This document shows positions 18,311 to 26,396 of a stretch of DNA of 64,000 nt, one piece after another. The stretch is from the NCBI RefSeq assembly GCF_000212375.1, contig NC_015501.1, forward strand, positions 2,046,001 to 2,110,000, given 5' to 3'. Both the position numbers and the translations under genes were made by a program. The stretch's first letter is position 1. Each line of letters begins with the position of its first letter. Source of the stretch: Porphyromonas asaccharolytica DSM 20707 (GTDB taxonomy: Bacteria > Bacteroidota > Bacteroidia > Bacteroidales > Porphyromonadaceae). The notes beneath the pieces were generated by a model that was not told where the DNA came from, did no database searches, and saw nothing but the letters and a program-made list of their open reading frames with translations.

Positions 18311-19417
18311 TTATTGTCTGCATATACGATGCGATGTCGTAGCTCCGCCCTCTAGGCGTAAAAGTACGATATAGCAATCGCCCATAGCGGGCAAAGCGAC
18401 CTTCGCACTACCCACAGAGAGTGGATGCGTTAGGATCAGTTGCCCATCTATATTATATAGGTATAGCGTACCAGTCACCTCACTCTCGATCTGTAGCTGC
18501 TTGTCGCTATAAGAGAGACGTACTGCTGGCGTAGCCGTAGGAGAAACGATGCTGGAGCCCTTGGCGAGAGGTCTGATACCCGCGAACTCGGTCGACACTT
18601 CACCCGTCACATCATTTTGCTGATGGACACCCGTCTGCACCTTGAGAAAGTCGATACGATCTAGCTGTACCAACTCACCCGCTGCATTGACCGCACTGTC
18701 TATATCAATGTGACTACCGGAGGAGTCGTTGGGGTGATTGTCTGCATAGCCATAAGCGTAAGGCTCAGATTGCCACTGTCCACTTGCGGAGTCTAGCTTC
18801 ATACAGTCCGGCAGGAGGACCCCCATGAAGGTCACTTTATCACCCTCCCAGAGCGGATAGTAGCTATTGGTCGTGTGGTACTTATTGCGCGGTATGAGTC
18901 CCGACTCTCCCTCCGAGTCGCTCCAGGCGATGGGGTCGTTGTATGGATCTTTTGGCTTGTAGTAGGTGATTGTGTAGTCAAGGTTGCTACGATAGTCCTC
19001 GCTGCCACGGATGCGGTACCACGGGTCGTCCGCTAGTCCGTTGCCATTGACATCTTGGCTCACATAGATGATCCCCGGCTCCGCATTGCCAATGAAAGCA
19101 TTGCCCAGTATGGCAAAGTCCGCCTGACCAGGCTGGTTGACCAATGCAGGCTGAATGCGTACGACAATGTACCCACCCCACCCACCGAGAGAGAGGAAGG
19201 TGTGCTCCTCGACAAGGCGCTTCTGCGCTTTGCGAAGAAGATCAGCATAAGTGGTGACATCTTGGCTCGCCATCGCCTCGCTACCCATAAATTGTCCTGG
19301 AGCTGGATGGTAAGCGAGCACCTCCGTGATGCGACTCTCCTGCGCAGAGAGTGTCGCCACACCTAGGAGGAGTAAACCGGTGAGGGTGTGCAGTACAAGC
19401 AAGTAGATATGTCTCAT
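18311..19417 (-). CDS. Secreted cell-surface protein, first gene of riboswitch operon
   Basis: A 368-residue exported protein. The ATG at 19417 (MRHIYLLVL...LSAQE) places the signal peptide at the terminus; the one at 19441 adds eight residues. The body carries a distinctive run: FLSLGGWGGYIVVR, DFAILGNAF, DVNGNGLADDPWYRIRGSE, DNHPNDSSGSHIDIDSAVN and QTGVHQQNDVTGEVSTEF. I know this pattern from Bacteroidetes surface proteins without an assigned reaction. The last ~75 residues (SPTATPAVRLSYSD...SHRICRQ) resemble a type IX sorting domain. The gene is the first after the cobalamin riboswitch, so expression should fall when B12 is plentiful; a role in B12 acquisition is inferred. Confidence 0.8.
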   Translation of the reverse strand: MRHIYLLVLHTLTGLLLLGVATLSAQESRITEVLAYHPAPGQFMGSEAMASQDVTTYADLLRKAQKRLVEEHTFLSLGGWGGYIVVRIQPALVNQPGQADFAILGNAFIGNAEPGIIYVSQDVNGNGLADDPWYRIRGSEDYRSNLDYTITYYKPKDPYNDPIAWSDSEGESGLIPRNKYHTTNSYYPLWEGDKVTFMGVLLPDCMKLDSASGQWQSEPYAYGYADNHPNDSSGSHIDIDSAVNAAGELVQLDRIDFLKVQTGVHQQNDVTGEVSTEFAGIRPLAKGSSIVSPTATPAVRLSYSDKQLQIESEVTGTLYLYNIDGQLILTHPLSVGSAKVALPAMGDCYIVLLRLEGGATTSHRICRQ

Positions 19418-19505
19418 ATCAATAGAGTCTAGGGGATTCAAGATACTATCTCAGTACCGCATAGTAGACTCTACGACTCAACAACTCAGTAGCTCAACGA
19501 GCCAC

Positions 19506-19530
19506 CGACTAGGAGCATCTATCCTAGTCG
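19506..19530 (-). promoter_or_regulatory. Leader hairpin between riboswitch and first gene
   Basis: CGACTAGGA and TCCTAGTCG form a perfect 9-bp stem with a 7-nt loop in the leader. There is no U-run on the minus strand, so it is not a simple intrinsic terminator; it could take part in the expression platform. Confidence 0.4.
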
Positions 19531-19574
19531 TCTAGTGCATAGGGAGGAAGTATAAGCCCCTAGTTCGAAGCATA

Positions 19575-19785
19575 TCGTACTGCAAAGTCCACGTTGCAGG
19601 CTGATGTGTACAACGATCATGGAAGGTCTTCTGGCTTAGCTCGCTAAGGTGTCTCCTTCCCACCCCTAGTAACGTTAGCAGGGCAGTGGTCTCATCTAGG
19701 TAGATGTCATCTTAGCCTGTGGGGAGCTTTACAGCAACGGGTTTGCTCAGGACTTGCACCTGATTCCCTCTTAGAGTGGCGTGAC
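19575..19785 (-). ncRNA. Cobalamin (adenosylcobalamin-type) riboswitch
   Basis: Read on the minus strand, the leader contains GGGAATCAGGTGCAAGTCC then GAGCAAACCCGTTGCTGTAA (about 19730-19770), a GGGAAGGAG segment, and the B12 box AAGCCAGAAGACCTTCC (19622-19638). These are the conserved aptamer blocks in the correct order. A downstream CTGCAA/TTGCAG hairpin (19580-19599) fits the P13 kissing-loop/expression-platform position. It would control the two surface-protein genes at 19417 down to 10945. Outer boundaries are approximate. Confidence 0.92.
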
Positions 19786-19847
19786 ATACGCTACACCTCG
19801 CATAGGTGTAGTGAGCGGTATGCCTATCCACTAACCACAATCTCTTA

Positions 19848-19879
19848 CAAAGGTACAGAAAAGCGACAGACTCAGCAAA
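19848..19879 (-). promoter_or_regulatory. Promoter of the riboswitch operon
   Basis: On the minus strand, TTTG (19879-19876), a 20-bp spacer and TACCTTTG (19855-19848) match the Bacteroidetes consensus. Transcription would start near 19840, giving a leader of about 420 nt containing the riboswitch. Confidence 0.8.
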
Positions 19880-19954
19880 GCTTCAGCTCCCCAGGGCTAC
19901 GCATGATAATCCGATGCTCATATCTGTCGAGACGATTCCAGAGAAGAGACGTAC

Positions 19955-20120
19955 TCACGTGGAAATTTTTCATCCTTCACGTAGCAACAAAAAAAATCCC
20001 CACGTAGAGACGAGATGAAACTTCGGAGAAATCAAATGATATGTCCGAGGGAATGATCCGCGCCTCCGTGGAGAATAAAAAATAGCCACGTGGAAAATGT
20101 CAAATCCCTACGTGACTATC
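19955..20120 (-). repeat. CACGTG element, copy 2 (inverted)
   Basis: Read on the minus strand it begins GATAGTCACGTAGGG and contains the CCACGTGG boxes and central CTCCGAAGTTTC box; the other central box has decayed to CCTCGGACAT. It is the only one of the six copies in this orientation. With copy 3 it brackets the OmpA-like pair as inverted repeats. Confidence 0.85.
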
Positions 20121-20130
20121 GAGTCTGAGG

Positions 20131-20179
20131 TTAGAGGTTAGAAGTCAGAGATTAGAAGTTAGAGATTAGAAGTTAGAGA
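20131..20179 (+). repeat. Heptanucleotide array (TTAGARR)7
   Basis: Seven consecutive 7-mers: TTAGAGG, TTAGAAG, TCAGAGA, TTAGAAG, TTAGAGA, TTAGAAG, TTAGAGA. It starts 10 bp from the outer end of CACGTG copy 2, as the array at 52202 does for copy 6. Confidence 0.9.
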
Positions 20180-20306
20180 CGTGTAACGATTTGTCTGCGT
20201 TGTGGTTTTTAACGAAGACAGCCCCCCTCTAGATGCTAGCCGTGCGTCCCTACAGATCGAGGTTACAGCGTTTGATGAATGGAATTGTCGTGCTGACGTA
20301 GCTTGT

Positions 20307-20386
20307 GTAGGGGCGGACCTACGTGTCCGCCCGCAGAATAGACTGCGCTCAGGTGAGGACGGGCGGACACACAGGTCCGCCCCTAC
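20307..20386. repeat. Inverted repeat, 26-bp arms
   Basis: The left arm (20307-20332, GTAGGGGCGGACC...) and right arm (20361-20386, ...GGTCCGCCCCTAC) are complementary with few mismatches around a 28-bp loop. It is likely a small mobile or REP-like palindrome. Open frames across it are symmetric artefacts of the repeat. The remainder of 20180-20560 holds a fragment of the GTGCGTCCCTACA repeat near 20235 and nothing else recognisable. Confidence 0.75.
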
Positions 20387-20565
20387 GGTGGGAGCCCCCA
20401 CCCCGCCGAGCGGTTCCCCGCCGAGCAGTCGACCGAGCTTGCGAAACGAGAAAAAACTTCGCTTTTTACTTGCATATGAACTTAGAAAGCAGGGCGACAA
20501 CTCGTTTTGATACAACGATCACTGCTCATCAAGTGCCTCCTTTACTAAAGAGGACACGTATAAAT

Positions 20566-20601
20566 AAAGAGAGGTGGCAACCATGGTCACCACCTCTCTT
20601 T
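20566..20601 (-). terminator. Terminator after the OmpA-like pair
   Basis: A perfect 12-bp stem (AAAGAGAGGTGG / CCACCTCTCTTT) with a 12-nt loop lies 92 bp beyond the stop at 20693. T-rich bases follow on either strand, so it may be bidirectional. Confidence 0.75.
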
Positions 20602-20692
20602 ATATTTAGATTTTTGTACCTCTACATGTCAAGCCTTATCTAGCAAAGAGTTATGCCATGACGATGTAAGAAGTAACTATCGTTGCTGTCGC

Positions 20693-21856
20693 TTACTTGA
20701 TGCTGATGATAGCAACGCGGTTCCACTCGTTTGTAGCAAATGGCTGTACAGTGTCACCCTTGAAGTCGATGACGATATTGTCAGGGTTGACTCCGTAGTT
20801 GTTGATGAGGGCATTCTTAACAGCCTCAGCACGACGCTCTGAGAGTGACATGTTGATCTCTGGCGTACCAGTCTGCTCATCAGCATAGCCGACGATGTAG
20901 ATCTTACCACCGTTTGCCTTTGCAGCCTCGGCAGAGTTGTATACGTTGATCATCTGGTTCTTGTCGATCTTAGCACTGCCGATACGGAAAGCTACGACGT
21001 TCTCTATAACGTTTACAGCCGTTGCAGGAGCTAGAGCATCAGGGCACTCAGGGCAAGATACAGGACGCTTACTGAGCTCAGCATTCTGAGCACGTAGCGA
21101 GCTGATCTGACCATTGAGGTCATTAACGAGTTCGTAGTCCATAGGAGTAATAGGCTGGAAGGCTACACGACCGAGCTTAAAGGTTAGACCTGCTGATACA
21201 AGAGCTGTAACGTCTGCAGGATTATGAGCCGTTAGAGTACCCTTGAAGTTGTTCTTAGAGACCATCATCTGACCCTCGAGGTTGAGGTCGACGCGCTTGC
21301 CTAGACGGAACTTGAGCGCAAGACCTCCATTGAACAGACCACTAAGATCATTCTCTGTACCAACTCTATCACCGCTCTTATCATCAGCTGAGTAGAACTT
21401 CATGTGTGCACCCAGACCAACGAAGGGAACGAGGTGGAAGACACGGTTCTCTCTGTATGGAGCGAAATAGTTGACTACGTCAAACATAAACTCTAGTGAA
21501 GCTGCTCCGAAGACGTTCTGATAGCGAACGACCTCGTTAGCTGGCTTCTCAAAGCTATATACATTCCATGCATAGCCACGTAGGCGGGTAGCAAAGTATG
21601 GTGAGTGCCAGCGTCCTAAAGAGAGACTGACAACGGGTGAGATGCGGTCTACAAACTCAGCGTCTCCATTAGCCTTGTTGCCAAAAGGTAGCATAGCAGC
21701 ACCTCCATGTAGCTCAATAAACCAATGAGCAGCAGGGTCTTGCTCAAACTCCGTCTTATATGCGGGGCGGTTGTCGACCTCAGGAGCCTCCTGAGCTTGA
21801 GCCACGAAAGCTGTTAGGGCGACAACGAGTGATAGCATAAATACTTTTGCTTTCAT
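20693..21856 (-). CDS. OmpA-like outer membrane protein (Pgm6/Pgm7 type), second of pair
   Basis: A 387-residue outer-membrane protein with signal peptide (LTAFVAQAQE), an N-terminal eight-strand-type barrel to about residue 230, a linker with SSLRAQNAELSKRPVSCPECP, and a C-terminal OmpA peptidoglycan-binding domain (GYADEQTGTPEINMSLSERRAEAVKNAL begins near 310). Organisation and the CPECP cysteine linker match the P. gingivalis Pgm6/Pgm7 proteins, which form disulfide-linked heterotrimers and stabilise the envelope. It lies 51 bp after its paralogue and probably shares its transcript. In the OmpA domain, FRIGSAKID replaces the commoner FDSS seen in the neighbour. Confidence 0.93.
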   Translation of the reverse strand: MKAKVFMLSLVVALTAFVAQAQEAPEVDNRPAYKTEFEQDPAAHWFIELHGGAAMLPFGNKANGDAEFVDRISPVVSLSLGRWHSPYFATRLRGYAWNVYSFEKPANEVVRYQNVFGAASLEFMFDVVNYFAPYRENRVFHLVPFVGLGAHMKFYSADDKSGDRVGTENDLSGLFNGGLALKFRLGKRVDLNLEGQMMVSKNNFKGTLTAHNPADVTALVSAGLTFKLGRVAFQPITPMDYELVNDLNGQISSLRAQNAELSKRPVSCPECPDALAPATAVNVIENVVAFRIGSAKIDKNQMINVYNSAEAAKANGGKIYIVGYADEQTGTPEINMSLSERRAEAVKNALINNYGVNPDNIVIDFKGDTVQPFATNEWNRVAIISIK

Positions 21857-21907
21857 ATTTCTAGTGTGTTTAATTCGTAGATTGATGATTTGAGTGAGCT
21901 ATGCGAC

Positions 21908-23071
21908 TTACTTAGAGCGTATGATGACAACGCGATTCCAAGACTTGGTGTCAAATAGCTTGTCCGTAGCACCCTCCCACTGAGTCGTGATCATATCAGC
22001 AGATACGCCGAAGTCATTGATGAGGGCATTTGCGACAGCCTTAGCACGACGCTCTGATAGACCCAGGTTGTAGTTAGCATCACCAGTTGTGTCGGTATAG
22101 CCGATGACTAGGATAGGCGTATTGTTTGCCTTGACATACTCGCTGACGTTGTAGAGCGTGATCATCTGGTTCTTGTCGATGCGTGAGCTATCGAACTTGA
22201 AGAGGATGGTCTTGTCAGACATAACCTCTTTCGTAGTAGTCTGGGCAGTTAGCTCTGGGCACTCAGGGCAAGATACAGGACGCTTGCTGAGCTCTGCATT
22301 CTCTGCACGGAGTGAGCTGATCTGGCTGTTTAGGTCATTGATCAGAGCATAGTCCATAGGTACCACCTCTGTCCACTCGACACCACCCATGCGGAAGTTA
22401 AGACCGCCGGTGAGGGCTCCGTAGAGACCGTTGTAAGCATTAGGATTCCATACCTTCTCCTTAGGATCATTGGTGTAGTTAAAGTTGAAGTTGTTATAGA
22501 TAGCCTTAGCCTCTACAACTAGATCAGCACGACGACCTAGACGGAACTGGAGCTGTAGACCAGCATCGAGAGCTGCAGTGTGATGAAGATCCTCAAATGC
22601 CTTGTTAAACTTCATGTTATAACCCACACCTGCAAATGGGATGATGTGGAAGACACGCTTAGCGTTGTAACGGCTGAAGTGATTGACGATGTCAAACATG
22701 AAGTCGTAGTGAGCTCCTACGAAGCTAGTCTCGTAGTTCCTCACTTCGTTGCCTACCTTATAGTAGGTGTGAGCCTGTGCTCCAACTAGATTGAGACGTG
22801 TAGCAAAGGAAGGTGTGTGGTACTTACCCAAAGAGAGTGAGTAAGACATCTGAAGACGATCCCCAAAGGGCTTCTCCTCATTACTTCCTACGAACTGAGC
22901 TCCCACACCACCTTGTAGTGTAAGGAACCAATGATCTGCTGCTGTGCCACGCTCAAAGGTTGTCTTGTAGACAGGCTTTGTGCCAGCTTGAGGTGCTACA
23001 GTCTCCTGAGCACTCAGCGTTAGAGTCGTTACTCCCAACAAGAGGGAGATCAGAAAGAGCTTTACTTTCAT
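21908..23071 (-). CDS. OmpA-like outer membrane protein (Pgm6/Pgm7 type), first of pair
   Basis: A 387-residue paralogue of the protein at 20693 with the same plan: signal peptide (LTLSAQE), barrel, the SSLRAENAELSKRPVSCPECP linker and a C-terminal OmpA domain (FKFDSSRIDKNQM, GYTDTTGDANYNLGLSERRA). The linker and domain starts are almost identical between the two, whereas the barrels differ, as expected for partners in a heteromer. It has a good promoter at 23175-23206 on the minus strand and a leader of about 95 nt. A peptidoglycan-anchoring role is from family knowledge. Confidence 0.93.
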   Translation of the reverse strand: MKVKLFLISLLLGVTTLTLSAQETVAPQAGTKPVYKTTFERGTAADHWFLTLQGGVGAQFVGSNEEKPFGDRLQMSYSLSLGKYHTPSFATRLNLVGAQAHTYYKVGNEVRNYETSFVGAHYDFMFDIVNHFSRYNAKRVFHIIPFAGVGYNMKFNKAFEDLHHTAALDAGLQLQFRLGRRADLVVEAKAIYNNFNFNYTNDPKEKVWNPNAYNGLYGALTGGLNFRMGGVEWTEVVPMDYALINDLNSQISSLRAENAELSKRPVSCPECPELTAQTTTKEVMSDKTILFKFDSSRIDKNQMITLYNVSEYVKANNTPILVIGYTDTTGDANYNLGLSERRAKAVANALINDFGVSADMITTQWEGATDKLFDTKSWNRVVIIRSK

Positions 23072-23174
23072 AATTATACTTTATCTTGTTACTGGTTTGT
23101 TTCTGATTAGTTTATAGTATGTTAGTGTATCGCTCGTACCCCTAGGATTATCTATATGAGCACGTAATACACTG

Positions 23175-23206
23175 CAAAAGTAGTATTATTTATCGACTTA
23201 ACCAAA
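23175..23206 (-). promoter_or_regulatory. Promoter of the OmpA-like pair
   Basis: Minus strand TTTG (23206-23203), 20-bp spacer, TACTTTTG (23182-23175). This fits the Bacteroidetes consensus. Upstream, 23210-23640 shows no gene or repeat I can support. Confidence 0.7.
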
Positions 23207-23645
23207 TGGCGAACGGGATAGATGTTTTTTTTATCCCTCAAGGACTCTAGGCGGGCACTATCGCATAGTCTCTAATCTTACATTTCTTCTCAAGAAATCG
23301 ACTCCACGACCTAAACGAACTGAGCTACTAAATAGGGAAACAAAATGCAAGGGAACTCAGGTAGATGCTCTAAAAGAGACCCTGCGAAGGAGCATCTATT
23401 TACTCTAGTAGAGATCGCTCTTAACACCTTATGAATGCTAGACAAAAACACTCTTACCATATCAATCAATAGAGGTCTCAGCTCTGGAGTACTCATTATG
23501 CTGCTAGACAAGAGCACCTCTATGAAGACATTTCTGAATGGTCAGGAAAGAATAAAACATTTTCCATGTGGATCTTCCGAATAGTGCCGTGATTAGTGGT
23601 TAGCTGTTGACGATCGGCTAGTGTCACTAGAAACAACTCTAACCT

Positions 23646-23735
23646 CAGGGCTGACGCATTATAATCGCTCTGTCAGGAGCTACACATTAGCGACAAGTGA
23701 GGCATAGATGAGCTCACTATAATATGTCACCCCTG
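23646..23735. repeat. MITE-like hairpin element, copy A
   Basis: Begins CAGGGCTGACGCATTATAAT and ends with the degenerate inverse ATAATATGTCACCCCTG. It shares the inner GAGCTACACA segment with copy B at 24067. A TCTAACC-type heptamer run follows at 23741-23775. Confidence 0.7.
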
Positions 23736-23816
23736 CCCCCTAATTTCTAACCTCTAGTCTCCAATCTCTATTTACATATCTTTACGAGGCAATTCATCCG
23801 ATTCCCTCCTTTCTCG

Positions 23817-23984
23817 AATATCCACGTGGAAAATCTCAAATCTCCACGTGGATATTTTTTATTTTCCACGTGGGCGTCATTCATTTCCTCCGAAGTTTCA
23901 TTTCATTCCTCCGAAGAATTTTTTCTTCCCCACGTGGAAAATAAAAATTCTCCACCTAGATATTTCGAAATATCCACGTGGAAA
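23817..23984 (+). repeat. CACGTG element, copy 3
   Basis: Contains four CCACGTGG boxes, both CCTCCGAAG boxes and the TATTTCGAAATATCCACGTGG end. It differs from other copies by TATCC instead of GATAGCC at the start. It is in plus orientation, opposite to copy 2 across the OmpA-like pair. Confidence 0.88.
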
Positions 23985-24066
23985 TCAGTTTTCCTCGACA
24001 CAGCACCATATCGATTTGTAGTCGGGTCTAAATTATTGTAACGAGCCGACGTTGGATTTTTCCAGA

Positions 24067-24168
24067 CAGGGCTGACGCATCATAATCGGATTTTCAAGAG
24101 CTACACACAACGATAGACGAGGAATAGAAAGGTAAACGAGCTCATTGTATATAATGCGTCAGCCCTGG
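24067..24168. repeat. MITE-like hairpin element, copy B
   Basis: Terminal inverted repeats CAGGGCTGACGCATCAT (24067) and ATAATGCGTCAGCCCTG (ending 24168) match at 16 of 17 positions. No coding capacity. It is followed directly by CTCTAACCTCTAATCTC heptamers and then the coaX promoter. Confidence 0.8.
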
Positions 24169-24194
24169 CTCTAACCTCTAATCTCTAAAAGCTG

Positions 24195-24202
24195 TATCTT
24201 TG
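24195..24202 (+). promoter_or_regulatory. -7 box for coaX
   Basis: TATCTTTG, 27 bp before the coaX start; no clear -33 box. Confidence 0.5.
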
Positions 24203-24228
24203 CGAGCCAAGCAGCAGTATATGACACT

Positions 24229-25011
24229 ATGTCTCCCACATACCTTCTCATAGATCAGGGCAATAGTCGCCTTAAGATCGCATTAGCGACCGACGAGCAG
24301 CTCTACCCGACACGACTCTACCCCGAGCCGCCCACTAGCGACCAACTTTTGAAGTTGATACATACCCACCAGCTACCAGCAGAGCCCCTCTTCGCCATCT
24401 ACAGCTCTGTGGGAGAGCGGGAAGCTTCTTGGCTTAACGCTATCAAAAGCATCTGCCAGCTCTTTGTCACGCTTGACGCAAAGACGCCGCTACCACTAGC
24501 TGAGATACAGTACGACAGGCAGAGCCTAGGCGTAGATCGCATAGCCAGTGTCGTCGGGGTAGCGCAGCTCACCACGGCTCCCGCTCTAATCATCGACATA
24601 GGGACTGCCATTACCTACGATCTGCTTCTACCCGAGAGACGCTACATGGGTGGCAACATTTCGCCTGGTCCTGAGCTACGACTACAAGCACTACACGACT
24701 ACACGGCTCGGCTACCTCGTGTGCCATGGTCTGGCATTCATACACATCTAGACCTATGGCAGCAAGAGCTAGGAGAGCAGACGGATCAAGCGATATGGCT
24801 CGGTGTGGCACGAAGCATCGTACACGAGATTGACTCCTATATAGAGACCCTACGCCGGCACTACCCTAGTCTAGAGATATGGATTACGGGAGGATATGCT
24901 TCGGATTTTGTCAAGTGGCTAAAATATCCGACCTTTGTAGAGTCAAACTTAGTCGAACGAGGGCTACGTGACATACTACAATATCAAGTAGCGCGTTCTT
25001 GTGACAGTTAG
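24229..25011 (+). CDS. coaX: Type III pantothenate kinase
   Basis: A 260-residue cytosolic kinase that phosphorylates pantothenate in the first step of CoA synthesis. Family motifs: LIDQGNSRLK (phosphate 1 loop), GVDRIA, IDIGTAITYD (phosphate 2), GGNISPG and WITGG near the C-terminus. It heads a group followed by a barrel protein and a TPR protein, which is a familiar Bacteroidales order. Length is normal for CoaX. The promoter is next to a hairpin element and heptamer repeats. Confidence 0.95.
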   Translation: MSPTYLLIDQGNSRLKIALATDEQLYPTRLYPEPPTSDQLLKLIHTHQLPAEPLFAIYSSVGEREASWLNAIKSICQLFVTLDAKTPLPLAEIQYDRQSLGVDRIASVVGVAQLTTAPALIIDIGTAITYDLLLPERRYMGGNISPGPELRLQALHDYTARLPRVPWSGIHTHLDLWQQELGEQTDQAIWLGVARSIVHEIDSYIETLRRHYPSLEIWITGGYASDFVKWLKYPTFVESNLVERGLRDILQYQVARSCDS

Positions 25012-25066
25012 CTATCCGTGACTTGAGATCGTCACAGATACCACCCCTTATTATAATACAGCATAT

Positions 25067-26374
25067 ATGTCTCGACACATAGCACGCATCACTACCATAC
25101 TGGCGCTCCTAGCGACTACCTTCTTGATTCCAGTCGCTCTCTCCGCTCAGAGTAATACTACAGAGTCTCCCTACAGTCGTTTCGGCCTAGGCAGACTAGA
25201 CAAGCAGACACCCCATGCCCTCAGAGGTATGGGCGGACTGACTACCGCTATACGAGACAATATGATCATCAATCCGGCCAACCCAGCCTCCTACACGGCG
25301 GTAGACTCGATGACCTTCCTCTTTGACTTTGGACTTTCTATGGGGATGAATATGCTCACTGAGGCTGGAAAGAGAGACGCACGTATGGTGGGTAACTTTG
25401 ACTACGCTACGGCTCTGATACCTCTTGGCAAGCACTTCGCTGCCAGCGCTGGACTCGTCCCCTACTCGACCGTCGGCTATCGCTACGGCACTCGAGTGCC
25501 TGTACCTAACACGCAAGATCACTACGCTGCACACGCTTACAAAGGGCAAGGCAACCTACAGGAGGTTTATCTAGGCTTCGCGTGGAAGGTCTTACCCTAC
25601 TGGTCTCTCGGCGTCAACGCTTCCTATCTCTTTGGTAATCTACAACATGAGCGTCGCATCACATACGACATTAAGGAGAGTCTCAACCCGACGTTCCTCG
25701 ATCATCTTCGCATCCGCTCGCTAGGTATTCGTATCGGATCGCAAGGTATCATCCCTATCTCGACAGATGGTCACAAGATCAATATAGGCTTCACCTACGA
25801 GCCTAAGCTACCTATGTGGAGCCGACAACTATCCCTCCAGACGGAGGCTATAACAGGAAAAGGGGCTCAGGTCATCCATGCCGACACGATCTCTAGCAAG
25901 TCTCTTTTTGCCCGTCCACACGTCTTTAGCGCTGGTATAGCATACCAAATAGAGAATAAACTTATCGCTGGGGCGGATGTCAAATATAGCAGATGGGGCG
26001 AAGCTCTAGCCAATAACCAATCACTAGACTACCAGGGGGTAGACCAGTGGCAAGTGGCTCTAGGCATGTCGTGGGTACCTAACGATCGCTCTTCACGCTA
26101 CGGACAGCGTATAGCTTATCGCGCTGGTCTGCAAGGTGAGAATGCGTACCTACGTATTCCAAACAGCCTGGGGGGCTACAACTCCTACTACCAGATAGGA
26201 GCTAATCTAGGACTCGGACTACCACTCGTGGACAAGAGATCACATGTGGACGTAAATCTTGGATACTCCTACCTGCGTCCTTCCAGTGGAACGGGACTTG
26301 CGGAGCACTATCTGACGCTGAGTGTAGCACTACGCTTTAACGAAGCGTGGTTCAAGCCCATCAAACTTGATTAA
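25067..26374 (+). CDS. Outer-membrane beta-barrel protein
   Basis: A 435-residue exported protein with signal peptide (cleavage near LSAQS) followed by SPYSRFGLGRL and GMGGLTTAI. That pattern occurs in Bacteroidetes outer-membrane proteins of the FadL/PorV-like barrel group. Repeated amphipathic strands with aromatic ends (YLTLSVALRFNEAWF at the C-terminus) support a barrel. The cargo or function is not known. It follows coaX by 55 bp and precedes the TPR gene, which begins 22 bp after its stop. Confidence 0.75.
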   Translation: MSRHIARITTILALLATTFLIPVALSAQSNTTESPYSRFGLGRLDKQTPHALRGMGGLTTAIRDNMIINPANPASYTAVDSMTFLFDFGLSMGMNMLTEAGKRDARMVGNFDYATALIPLGKHFAASAGLVPYSTVGYRYGTRVPVPNTQDHYAAHAYKGQGNLQEVYLGFAWKVLPYWSLGVNASYLFGNLQHERRITYDIKESLNPTFLDHLRIRSLGIRIGSQGIIPISTDGHKINIGFTYEPKLPMWSRQLSLQTEAITGKGAQVIHADTISSKSLFARPHVFSAGIAYQIENKLIAGADVKYSRWGEALANNQSLDYQGVDQWQVALGMSWVPNDRSSRYGQRIAYRAGLQGENAYLRIPNSLGGYNSYYQIGANLGLGLPLVDKRSHVDVNLGYSYLRPSSGTGLAEHYLTLSVALRFNEAWFKPIKLD

Positions 26375-26396
26375 AAACCTTTTGTACATACCGATC

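Noticed and set aside
20159-20643. Three overlapping frames on both strands around the GC-rich inverted repeat
   Set aside because: They translate the inverted repeat and its flanks symmetrically; composition is not protein-like.
23311-23517. 68-codon minus-strand frame in the 23.1-24.2 kb spacer
   Set aside because: No domain, start context or conserved neighbour; the spacer otherwise holds repeats.
23826-24041. Open frame in CACGTG copy 3 with a similar one in copy 6 (52263-52490), both starting MEN-(L/F)-K-S
   Set aside because: The similarity is that of the repeat itself. The frames run through palindromic boxes, are broken or altered in other copies and have no start context, so they are not supported as genes.
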